Below are positions 24,989 to 35,771 of a DNA stretch of 64,000 nt, piece by piece. A model generated the notes under the pieces. The model was given only the letters and a program-made list of their open reading frames with translations, made no database searches and was not told the DNA's origin. A program made the position numbers and the translations under genes. The stretch's first letter is position 1. Each line of letters starts with the position of its first letter. Source of the stretch: Linepithema humile (Eukaryota > Arthropoda > Insecta > Hymenoptera > Formicidae); assembly GCF_040581485.1 (NCBI RefSeq), contig NC_090131.1:19418532-19482531 (forward strand), read 5' to 3'.

Positions 24989-27054
24989 GTTGCAAAATAT
25001 TGTCATTCGATATCGAAAGCAAATATATGTCAAAAAATATTCACTGTAACCATACATATGCCGCCTAAAAAACATTCGTAGACAATCTATATTAACTATA
25101 CTAACCTAATCTAACCTATGTTTGCCGACCGACAACTGTTTTACGTTCTTGTGTGCTGCCACATCGAAAAAGTTCACTTTATTTCAATTAATCGGTGGTT
25201 TCATGCAAGTTAATCATCCGAGATAAATAATTCCGCATAATTGCATCACTTATCGCAAGAGTTTCAAATAAGATTTGTTTCAACTTGCTGTGATTTTGTA
25301 AATAAAAACGTTGATGATCACATACCGACCTCTGGCGGCCGTACCATGAATAACTTGATCTGAGGTGAAGTCAGTCAACGAGACTGACAGTCGCGTGAAT
25401 TGCGTTGACTACTACTGCCGGCTGATCAGCTGACCGTCAGCTGACCGTAAGCACATGGTACCGCTTAGGCGCGCTACATATACATACGTACGCACATAAA
25501 GCGCACGTGGTCGACTTTTAAATCGCTATAACTCGAAAAAAAATTGATGTAGCGACATGCGACAAACGGGGATTTTCAGTGCTTCGCAGATTCTTGTGAC
25601 TATTATATTTGCTCTTATCGTGACACGTATATATGTGTAAAATATAAAATAATAAATTATAAAATATAAAAGTCTTAACAATTAAAAAAATTTAACAATT
25701 AGAATTTTTATTCATTCGCAAATAATATTCATATTGAGCTTCATATTGAGCGTGAAGGTTGAATATTATTCAGTTTATTAAAAAAATTAATGTAGTAAAT
25801 TACTTCACGGCAAAAAGTATGTATAAGAATATAAATGCGTTGAATTTAATAATAAATTCAGAAGTAACATGATACTTCTTTTTTAATCGTACAATACTTG
25901 TTTTTATTCGTTTTGATACTTTATTTTAAAAATATAACATGCAAAATATATTTATTAATAATAGCTTTTTGCGAAAACGTGATAACAAATAGCTTGTATG
26001 TGTATTTGCATTGTAGAAGCGTTATAGAAACAAGTATTGAAAATAAAATAATACGCACTTCAAACTAAAACATAAATCTTTGTCTCTAAATGAAAATTGA
26101 TAGTAACAAATGCCATGCTTGAAATTTGAGATATATAAACTGAATTCCCGGCGGTTTAATCGTCACTCTCTTATATTTTTCATTCGTTGATATAGAGAAT
26201 TCTACTCGTAGCTCATCGTGTGGAATTAGCATTCATTCTTTATTAGCTTATTATACGCCCGCGTATTTTCTACGGTCCTCGGGATCAACCTCGCTATTAA
26301 TTCGGCGAAAGGTAGACTACGGAAATTTAACGATCGGTCATATTCCGCGCTTGCCGGCTCCTCCGATTATTAATCAGTAGACATTTCACGCGTCCAATTA
26401 TAATCTCCGTCGATGTGGCCCAACGCGCGGAGGGCCAACTAATTACGTCGGTTTGGTCGACACGGAAGTAGAACGAAGGGCTCGGCTTTGTCAGCTGCGA
26501 AATTTACCGCCCGTCCCACGGGTAAATCTGGAACCGATGTTATCGAAGGCACAGTTACCGGATTACCTTCTCGGCGAAATTATGCGTCCCCCGTTGTTCT
26601 ACCCGTGCCGTTCTCTCCGGCTAATCCGCGGGTGTTCGCGCTGCGAGAGCTGCGCCGCGCTCAGATAAAAAAATGACTTTCCTCTTGAGGCTATGATATT
26701 ACATAATGGCATATTTTTGCCGTGGGGAGAAAAAGAATAGGATAAAATTTATAGTGTTTTCTGCAACCTACAGAACACAAACTTTTCACAGAGTACAAAA
26801 TACATAAAAATACACAAAAATATAAAAAGTAAATAACAGAAAAATAAAATAAAAACCTTTAATTAATAACGAAGAAAAAGAGGTAGAAAAAGATTCAAAG
26901 AAAAAAAAATTATTTAAACGAAGTAAGAAAATAATAAAATGCAATAAAAAGAATGGAAAACGTAGAAGATTTAACGTCAACAACACTTCAACGGTAAAAC
27001 CTGTCTTTATGATGCGATTTACCATTTCAAAGGAAATTTTCGTGGAATAACATT

Positions 27055-27072
27055 CGCGCGCGCGCGCGCGCG
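27055..27072 (+). repeat. (CG)9 run
   Basis: Seen: nine consecutive CG dinucleotides, a sequence class able to adopt left-handed Z-DNA. It borders an A-rich strand-asymmetric stretch (26790-26950) on one side and a GC-rich patch on the other. Confidence 0.95.
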
Positions 27073-27662
27073 ATCGACAAATTACAACGTGTCGATTCTG
27101 TGAAAACGCCACCGCGATTGAACCACTGCGGTGACGCAAAAATGCGGAAAAAGAGGTTTTCCCGCATCCGCGGTCCGCCCGCCCGTTCGTCCTCCGCGAG
27201 CGAATCGAGAAGAAAAAGACAGGACACAAGCCAGTCAATTCAATGGAATATCGGCTAAACGTTATTGCGGTTCATCGCGTACACACTCACCGGCCGGGAA
27301 AACGCGAACGCGGCGCAATCGCGGCCGCGGTTTTCCAAGGGAAGGAGAAATAATTTCTGCGTTTTACGCCTCCGCGAAGCTAACTCGCCGAATCCATTAG
27401 CTAAATGTTGGTTTTCAATTAAATTCCGTGATTTTATTAAAATCGCCGTCTTCGTGTCGTGATTCTTCTACGTCAGCGTACGAAACTTTCGCACTTAAGC
27501 GGTGCGATCGTTTCGAGGCAAAATGACGCGAGCGAGTAAATATTCAGCACGCCTAATGTTTCGCAACTTTAACAAATACCGCAAAACAAGTCGTGCGAAC
27601 GTCACATGCATTTTTAGACGAGTTTATTGGGCTTGGAAACTTCGTTAGATAACGTGAAAGTT

Positions 27663-27766
27663 ATCAGTTAAAGTTCTGGCGCAGCCTATAATTGACAACT
27701 TGTACGTAATCAGTTAAAGTTCCACGACCTGAAACTGATGACTTTTATGATATCAGTTAAAGTTCC
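27663..27766 (+). repeat. Three spaced copies of ATCAGTTAAAGTTC
   Basis: Seen: the 12-14 nt motif ATCAGTTAAAGTTC occurs at 27663, 27709 and 27752, with start-to-start spacing of 46 and 43 nt. The bases between copies are not obviously conserved beyond short AACTTG/GACTTT-like pieces. This regular spacing of identical short sites in otherwise unique DNA suggests either a degenerate tandem repeat or a homotypic cluster of protein-binding sites. Confidence 0.75.
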
Positions 27767-28544
27767 GTATCGATTAAATGACCCTAAACATCGATTAAAC
27801 TTACTTAAATGAATGCAAATATAACAGCGCTTAAACTTCATCGGTTTTACATGGTGCTAGCATCGTTACATCTCCGCCGCGAGCCTCGAAGAAGACCGCT
27901 CGAAGGAATTGTGAAATGAAGCGTTCACTAATAAAAGTCGAACGCTAAACAAGCTGTATTATATTACAGTTACGAATTACCGCCGTCATATCTAATTTAC
28001 ATAGCAGACCCCGTCCTACCCGGTCCTCTTCAATTCCGTAAAGCCGTCTAGGTGCAAGTGCTCGGGATGCAGGCGCACCGGCAAGCTTTTCCCGTCGGAA
28101 ACTTTACCAGTTAGCAGTTGCCAATAATTATTCGCGGCGCAGAAGTATAGTGCGCGCAGAGAAGCACACAAAAAGCTCTCGTCCAAAGTTTTCGACGTCC
28201 GACCGTGCACGCTTTTCATCGATGCCTCGGCGAAATCCTGTAAACTAGCTCGCGTCTTTTTCTCTCACTCTTACATTTGCGCTCTGCGTCTCGACCAGAA
28301 AACTAGCCGTATGCCGTTTATATCTGTATTTTCTATTTTCCGAGAATTGTTCTGAGGTTCCAGACGGCAGCCGCTCGGTGGAATATCGCGCCGCGAGCTT
28401 TAATTAAATAATGAAACACATCCGACACGCTATTCAACATTTTTCGCAATTGTAAAAGAGATACTTTTCCGTTTATTTGTATTTGTATTACGCATCGAAT
28501 ATTCATAAATTTGTAAAAAAAATAATACATCAAATATTCGGTAA

Positions 28545-28547
<3 letters not shown>

Positions 28548-28589
<42 letters not shown>
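28548..28589 (+). repeat. (TA)n microsatellite
   Basis: Seen: about 21 uninterrupted TA units, self-complementary and likely length-variable. Confidence 0.95.
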
Positions 28590-28590
<1 letters not shown>

Positions 28591-30433
28591 TTACAGATTT
28601 ATATGTATTTAAATACTTTTAATATGTATTTTGTAATTTTAATTTCCGCATGTCTTATTTGATATTATATTTTCGCACATACTTACTTTGTTTGATATGC
28701 GTGTATTGTAGAAAATAAATGTAATAATAACTTATCTGACTCATTAGCATTATCGTTTGCAAAAGTCACCGCTTGAACAAGTCCTCCTGTCAGAAAGTAT
28801 CTCTCGTTACAATCTCTTTTCAACCTGTCCTATAGGCTCTAGTTGTGAGAACTCACCTGTCGTGAAAAGTCCGCGCGATCCCTTTCGCGATAGCTTTCGC
28901 GCACGACGCGAGTACTTTGCAGCGCTTTTTACGATTAACGCTTTATCACGGTTGCTTTAATTTAAAGACTGTCGCGTAACTGCACATTCCGTGCACGTTG
29001 TCGACAAAAAAATATATGCACAACACTGTTACGACAGTTTAACGATCTATATCGTAAATAATATATGCGTTAGATACCAGCAGTTCTAAGTGATAAGCAA
29101 AATCCATTAATTTTAAAAAAGTTGAAGAACTTTATCGTTATCACACACCTAATTGAATTATTATTTATCGATGGTTCAATCTAGAGGTCGATAATTACTG
29201 GAGCAATAATTTTCGTCAAATAAATTAAATTTTAGTCAAATTAGCTTTTCAACAAACGTCGCGCTCGGCGATCAACTTTATTCTCTCATCGGACAGCTTT
29301 ACGGCTTCGTTTCAAAAAGTCGACGGTAAATTCGCCACGCATATTAATGCTGCGACACTTCGAGGTCGGCCGCAGTTTTCCAAATTCGCAAAACACCGCT
29401 AGCGGGAATCCCGCGCGAGTTCGTGTTGCGCAAGCCGCATAAACTACGCTAAATTCCCCCATACTTACAGTTGGTTAAATATGCAGCGGAATATCAGAGA
29501 GCGGCGCGGCGCAGGATGACCGTATCCTTCGTAATATAGTGCGATACTTGTAAGGTATCCCGCATAACTCGAAGCGGGCATATGCAAGGGACACGCGGGG
29601 AGGAAAGGAAGCTATACGGGGGGCTATGCGGGGCGAAATAATATTCCTCGGCCATAATTTCGGGCAGCTCGCGCACACACGGCCCGAGGCGTATTTTACT
29701 CGGGCTCAGGATACGATGTCCATGATGCTCGCGCGCACACAGGACGTAACTTCCAGGCTCGTTCCAGCCGAGATATAACGCATCGTCGTTGCGAACGTGG
29801 TATTATATGAGCTACGATGAGTTTCATAATTGTATGGCCAAAAACTATGGCCGTAGTTATTTTATAATCAAAGCTATCTCCTCTTTATCAAACCTCTCAT
29901 GGCCTGCGAAACTTTTCCATTTACAATTTTTCCGCTTACCATTTTATCTCACCAAGTACTCAATGAATATAGAAATATGCTTATAGTAATTTTCAAAATA
30001 TTAAAAAAAGAGACAACAAAAATGATTATTTAGTACACATTCTAGATCTATAAAAAAATATGCAACTCTGTCACAAAAAAATTAACAACTTTGTAATCCA
30101 ATTATTGTTTTGCTATAAATGTTCTTAACGTATGTATATATTTATATTATTTGGAAATATAATCATATATTTTAATCATGCGATTGTAAAGCTAAATAAC
30201 AGTAACAGATTTGATATTTTCTAGTAATTACCGAAAGATTATAACAGTTGCGTACAATAAATGATATCTAGAAATCTTGTTAGAAACAAGTTAGTAAAAT
30301 ATACGATTTTATCGTGGTAGAGACTTCAGAACTCCACGAACGATGATTACACGCTATCACATGATGGAGAAAGTTACGAATCTTTGCGCCGCTTGACACG
30401 AACAATTTCGCGAACTACGTGTCTAAGAACGCA

Positions 30434-30460
30434 CGGAAATAATTCTTGCATATTTAACGA
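30434..30460 (+). repeat. Short direct repeat, copy 1 (30.4/30.6 kb pair)
   Basis: Seen: ACGGAAATAATTCTTGCATA and the following TTTAACG match 30627-30653 with two mismatches over 27 nt. The surrounding 60 nt shows weaker similarity (a following GGTGACACGG against GGGAGACGATG). Confidence 0.65.
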
Positions 30461-30626
30461 GGTATATAAGGTGACACGGAGTCGTGCCACCACGGCGCAC
30501 CAATTTCCCAACGCGAAAATTCACCGTTTTCGCACCGCGCTTTCCTCGTCATCGGATGGGACCAAATAAGGACCGTTTCGCAGCGTCACGAAGCGACGGG
30601 GAAAGACTACGTGCCTCCCCGGCGCT

Positions 30627-30653
30627 ACGGAAATAATTGTTGCATATTTAATG
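30627..30653 (+). repeat. Short direct repeat, copy 2 (30.4/30.6 kb pair)
   Basis: Seen: ACGGAAATAATTGTTGCATA and the following TTTAATG, the second copy of the motif at 30434-30460. No gene is associated. Confidence 0.65.
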
Positions 30654-33600
30654 AGACGGGAGACGATGCGCCATCGTTCCTCTCGCCCCCTTTCTCCTCC
30701 CCGACCGCGTCTTGATTTTCCCGGGAAAATTCTGTAACATTCGAAAGTGCCGTCGCGTCGCAAACAAGAAAACGAGATAAAGATTATATTCTGATTATAA
30801 TCTTGCACGAGACAGAAGAATATACAGAATGTCCGTTTACTACTGCGTCAAAAAACTTAGTATTACAATTCGATTTTTTTACCAACTCAAAGTCGAAATA
30901 ATCTTGTAAGCGTTACTTACACAAATGTGTTCAATTTCACGTTAATTTTAATTGTATTTAACATTTTAAAATCATATTTTCTAAAATTCTAACAACCTAA
31001 AATCACGAGATAAAAAATTTTTGTTCTACATAATAAATAATTTTTTTTACTTGACAGAATTAAAATTCCTTGCAAACATTATGAATTTATATGATAAAAA
31101 ATCAAAACCATTCAGATCCCTTCATTCAATCTCAAAGTGTGCCTCAATAATTAAAATTGAAAACAGAACAAAATTGACACGTTCAACTTGACTTTAGTGT
31201 TAATGTACCATATAATTTTTCTAATAAGGACCTTTTGCAGAAACAATAATGGAATACTAAAGTGAACTTCGCTTTCTCAACGTTATTAATGGAAGATGAA
31301 AAAGCAGCGAGAGAGAAAAGAATCAGTTCATACTAACTTTTCGCAATAATTAACAAGTTTTGCAAGAGCTTTATCTTCCGAGTTTCTAACTCGCTGATTA
31401 AAAGTGAAGATAATTAGCGCGATGTCGAATACTGATTGGCCCACATAATCGTACACTCTGATGAATCGCGTAGACGACGAAGTCTCACGGAACGTCGAAA
31501 CCCTCACGCGTAACTACCCTTTCGGAACGTCTTGAAAGCCCCTTCCTCTCTATATCACGCGGCCATTTATTAGCGCCCTTTTCTCTCGCGTAGCGTGCGC
31601 ACGCGATGCGCACGGGTTCACAGGTAATTAATTTAGTTTCGCAATTTCTACCGTCGAAGAAAGTCCAGCGTTCCGCGATTTACGACCTCGGGCTTTTTCT
31701 TCGTACTTCGTCTCGCCGCCCACGCTGCGAACTACAAAGTCGCACATGCTTCTGCGCTCGTGATCGTGACTCAACGTGAAATAAATTCGAGCTTTCGCGT
31801 ATAGCGCAATTGCACTATAAACCGCGCATTGGCGATCGATCGGCTGGTAAGCGCTTCGACGCGAAACGCAATACACAGTCGTGAATTCAATATTAAAGAG
31901 CGAGCGAGTGGACGAACGTGGCGTGTAATCAATTTCTGCTCGATCGTAAATCGCGCTAGTTTATTAACGCGCAGTATCGCTGAATTTCACAATAAACTGC
32001 TAAAATTCACGAATTTTTCCGCAATTGATCGTTAGCGTTCGACCGTGCGCGAGGCAAAAATGTAATACTGAAGAATAATTATACTCCTTCAAACCTTTGA
32101 AGAACATAGAGATCTCTCACTGCCCATCAATCATTATTATGACGAAAATAATCGTCTGTCAATTTTCTAATTATGTTAAATAATTGATAACACACATAAC
32201 AAAACAACAGTGTTACATTTAACAAACGAAATGAGATACTTCGCATTGACAACCGAAAGGTATCGCCGACGTTTCTGTTGCTTTTCAAGCGAGACTCGGA
32301 ATCGAAATTGGAGGCGGAAATCACACGGAATATCGGTCGGTGCCTAGTGGATTCCTGCGGAATCCTTGAAGTTAGACGCGTTCGAAGGCACGCGAATTGA
32401 ATTTGTGCGAAGCGAGCTTCTCGGCGCAGAAGGAGAAAGGGCGAAATGAACGGATGCAGTCCGAAGCCCGTGGAGAATTGCCTGGTGGTAGTCGAGTGGC
32501 AAATATTAGTACGAAAACTAGCGCCAGCCGAGCTTGCAGAAGCGGCGCGACGAAAGCTGCTTAACGCTCCTCGTTTTCCCCCGAGGCTACCTCGGCAGAG
32601 AGAGAGAGAGAGAAAACCGTCCTTCGTTACACCACTCTGTGCACGTAGGTAACGAACGAACAAGCGAAGCCCCCCGGAAACAGTCTTCCAAGCAGCTCCG
32701 ACATACAATTCCACCCCGAAATAACCGTACCTTTCACAGAATCAGCAGTTGAAGTTATAAATAGACTTCGTGTGGGGGCGCGCCGATTGTTGGCACGTTA
32801 ATAGCCAGAGGATGTCAATATTGTTAGCAACACTAATGGATGCACAATAGATCTACTTAGACAGAGAACCGCAAAGGCACAGTGAGAGAAATATTGCATT
32901 AAGAGCGAGGTATTAATAGTAATACGATTATTCGATGAAAATTTCCGATTCACGCAGTTCGCTCAACTGCGATCGAGCCTTAAACGGAAGCTCTCGATTT
33001 AAATCGTGAAGAAACTAGCGACAAGGGTGGAGCATGTACACAGTTCGTTAAGCGCAGCGGGCGGAAAAGCCGTGCGAGAAAACCTTTGGCGTTCTCGCAG
33101 CAGCGTCCACATAGTTACGCGTACTTTCGCTTTGTCGCAAAAATTATGTCGGGGATTAAAACACGACGCGGCAGGAGAGAGGACAGGCGAAGCAAAGTAC
33201 CAGTGGAGAGGGTGAGGACGGGATAGCGGTGACGGCAGTGGCGGCGGCGGCGGCAGCGGCGAAAACCAGCGCGAGTCACCACCGCTTTGCGGAATTTTCA
33301 TTTCGCGAGAATTGCCGGACTCCGCTAGGCGGAATGGAAACCGAGAGGAGGCGAAGTAAGCGGATGCCGGCGGTGGCTTGTCCACACTTTTTAACTTCCA
33401 GTCGACCGGTAATTAGTTCGCATTAACCAGGTGAACTGCCGGTGGCACGATTAATGCGCGCCTCTGTGTACTTATATATGCGTTCTTGTTTGTGTAGATA
33501 TAACGAAGCTGATATCCCTCGCGCAACGAGAACTATCAGCTACCCGGCGGACGAAGCACGTACATCGTCGGACGAGTCCGGCGACGTGCGCTTAAATTTC

Positions 33601-34068
33601 CAGCGTCCCAACTTTGCAGCCCCGCTCGGATTTCCGTCTCTTCTGCTAACGCGGCCGTCGCTACGTGACGTTGTCTTGTCAAAATGAATATGTAACCTTT
33701 CCGTCATTTCGCGCGCACGGAGTACACCGCGTGTAATATGGACCGCAATCACAATTTTGTCGCATCTCGTCTCTTCTTTCGCTTTTTTAAAAATTTTCGG
33801 CGTCGAAGAATTTTCGCCTCTGGTGTATTTCGCCCGCTGAATATATTATACGCGGACAGGCCATTACGCGAGGTTCATCAAGATAATGTACATAACACCA
33901 TTGTCATCACTCGGACCTCGATATAATAGTGAAACAATGGGTATAGTGTGAGTATATATTTTAATATAAATATACCAAAATGTATTATAACTTCATTCAA
34001 AAAAAAGTAAATTTTGCAGGCTAAAAAAACATGTAATAACATGTAAATAACATTTATTTAGTACTCAA

Positions 34069-34142
34069 TACTCAGAATCCAAGGGAAAAGATGGATGCTT
34101 AAGATGCATAAAAAGGCAGTTGAGTGTCGGCGTCAAGAAAAA
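34069..34142 (+). repeat. High-identity direct repeat, copy 1 (34.07/34.84 kb)
   Basis: Seen: this 74-nt segment matches 34844-34918 with three substitutions and one 1-nt gap. It runs from TACTCAGAATCCAAGG through CTTAAGATGCATAAAAAGGC to GTGTCGGCGTCAAGAAAA. The 1-nt gap shifts the frame relative to copy 2. Flanking sequence is unrelated between copies, so the duplicated unit has sharp edges. Confidence 0.85.
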
Positions 34143-34843
34143 TAATAGCATTTAAATTATCGCTAAGCGATAAAAATGTGCGCATTTTTAATAGCGGTGT
34201 CGCCTGGAAACAAATTTTTTCGAGATCGCTGTATTTCTTCAAGGCAGTGCAGAATGCAACGAATTGTCGGTTTCGTCGGATCGTAAACGAGCGCGAATTT
34301 ATCGTCGACACCGCATACTCACACATACACACGCGCGTTTTCCATTTCCCTGCGTTCTGGCCTCAACTATTTTTAAAGTGACTCCACCGCGTGTACCCCA
34401 AATGCGCCGGAAAAGGCGAAACGAGCCCGCGCGCCCGAGAACTCGCGCACAGGTCGAAACATAACTTTTTCATTTCCCGCTCCCCATCCGGTGTTTCGCG
34501 CGCTGTTTCGGCGCACCGTTTCAGCTTCGCTTGGACGTTCACCGCGCGCACAGGAAGAACTACCGCCTGTCCGGAGAGAAAGAGAGAGAGCGAGCGAGAG
34601 CGATGCGTCACGTTCCACGTCCGCGGAATATCTTTTGTACGTGAGACTCTTGAATAAACATGCGGTCGCAGGACAACTCCCGCAGAAGAGACTGAGAAGA
34701 GGATGAAAAGGGGAAAAAGTCACGGTAAACGATGAAAAATGTCGCCAGTGCGCGGGGAACAAAAGCACCGAGACGCGATGAAGGCCCGTGCAAATATCCT
34801 CAACTTAATTACCCTGATGCCGCTTAAAAGGCTGCGGAATAAG

Positions 34844-34918
34844 TACTCAGAATCCAAGGAAAAAGACGGAATGCTTAAGATGCATAAAAAGGCAGTTCAG
34901 TGTCGGCGTCAAGAAAAG
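34844..34918 (+). repeat. High-identity direct repeat, copy 2 (34.07/34.84 kb)
   Basis: Seen: partner of 34069-34142, about 95% identical. Here one frame is open across the repeat (ending KMHKKAVQCRRQEK then TGA) and upstream to 34739, so copy 2 could derive from an exon. An acceptor-like CTCAG is present inside both copies, but no good donor follows. Most likely a recent local duplication or two copies of a dispersed repeat. Confidence 0.85.
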
Positions 34919-35367
34919 TGAAAGAAAATTCACAAAATGTTACATATCAAACGCGATACTAAATAAAATTCTGATAAACTCTTAACGCCAACATTAACAA
35001 TTACATTCAGTGTTTCAGAAAAATGATGAAGGATGTAAAAATATAATCAAGCTGATGTTTCGCTATGTACAAATCTCACTCTTTTTCCCAGCGGCCTGAT
35101 TAATATTCTCGAAAATTTATCTGGAGCGTCCATCGCGGGTCCCTGAAAAACCGTCGAGCAGCGTCATAATTCGGACGCGCAACGCCGACGCACGGCGGTT
35201 TTCGTTAATGCAGACAAGGATATCCACTATCGCGGATTACCGGTCTTCGAATTTCCCAAATTCGCCACGCGCGGATGCGAGGGGTCGAAAATTTAGGACG
35301 CCATTCGAGGGTCTTCGCTCCAAGCGCAATCATTCATATTTAACGGATCATTTGATGGATTGCGCTT

Positions 35368-35398
35368 AGCAGCAGCAGCAGTAGCAGCAGCAGCAGCG
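35368..35398 (+). repeat. (AGC)n trinucleotide repeat
   Basis: Seen: AGC units with one AGT interruption, inside a GC-rich patch. Reads as poly-Ala on the plus strand in a 186-codon frame that has no other protein-like character. Confidence 0.95.
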
Positions 35399-35710
35399 GT
35401 GGAAACGCTGTGGAAGGACACAAGACTAAGAGTCGCGGGGAGGGAATGGATGTTGGCGGGGTTAAAAGGGGAAGCGCAAACGGGGATTCGCGCTGGTGGT
35501 TGGCGGAAAGGACCTGAACGAACCGAGAGAACCGCGGGTCCTGCGGGATGCTGCATTAGTCACGCTCTCGCATCAGTCACCTCTTTCCCCTGTCCACTCC
35601 CCCGATTCCCCATCCCGTCCCGCAGCGCGCCCTACGACGGCCTAAACACTTTTCACGTGGGAATATTTAACTTCATGGCTGCAAATTACTCCGCAGCCCT
35701 GCGGTCACCG

Positions 35711-35771
35711 GCGAGCGAGCGAGCGAGCGAGCAAACGAACGAACGAACGAACGAACGAATGAACGAACGAG
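35711..35771 (+). repeat. (GCGA)n/(ACGA)n tetranucleotide repeat
   Basis: Seen: GCGA units grade into ACGA units with one ATGA interruption, about 15 units in total. Confidence 0.95.

Larger units (their letters stand above)
15906..26260. other. No supported gene
   Basis: Mostly AT-rich spacer with hairpin-forming repeats near 16.73 kb, a GC-rich patch at 17.2-17.7 kb, the possible GGGTGT-ended element at 18.75-19.11 kb, poly-A at 20.9 kb, a GC patch with (CT)n at 21.07-21.65 kb and another at 22.5-22.95 kb. Near 25.43 kb a short direct duplication GATCAGCTGACCGTCAGCTG occurs. A frame near 20340-20460 reads KRKRKWNEDQEAEMARR after an acceptor-like TTATTCCAG, but has no clear donor. Confidence 0.6.
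26261..34060. other. No supported gene
   Basis: GC-rich patches at 26.27-26.66, 27.05-27.40, 29.25-29.78, 31.45-31.90 and 32.23-33.70 kb, separated by AT-rich DNA. A strand-asymmetric A-rich stretch lies at 26790-26950. A perfect-looking minus-strand donor (GACAG then GTGAGTTC) near 28858 is preceded by stops in the relevant frames or lacks an ATG, so it would at best end a non-coding exon. Confidence 0.6.

Noticed and set aside
25095..25120. CTAACCTAATCTAACC, resembling insect TTAGG telomere repeat
   Set aside because: Only two or three imperfect units, far from a tandem telomeric array.
28852..28860. Consensus minus-strand donor GACAG|GTGAGT
   Set aside because: Upstream frames contain stops or lack an ATG and no matching acceptor was found; about one such match is expected by chance in both strands of 64 kb.
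30822..30900. TACAGAATGTCC start resembling a transposon terminus
   Set aside because: No matching opposite end or repeat body was found; a 10-12 nt resemblance is too weak to call an element.
32127..32714. 195-codon minus-strand open frame
   Set aside because: GC-rich patch, runs through a GA-rich stretch, residue composition is not protein-like, and short plus-strand frames overlap it.
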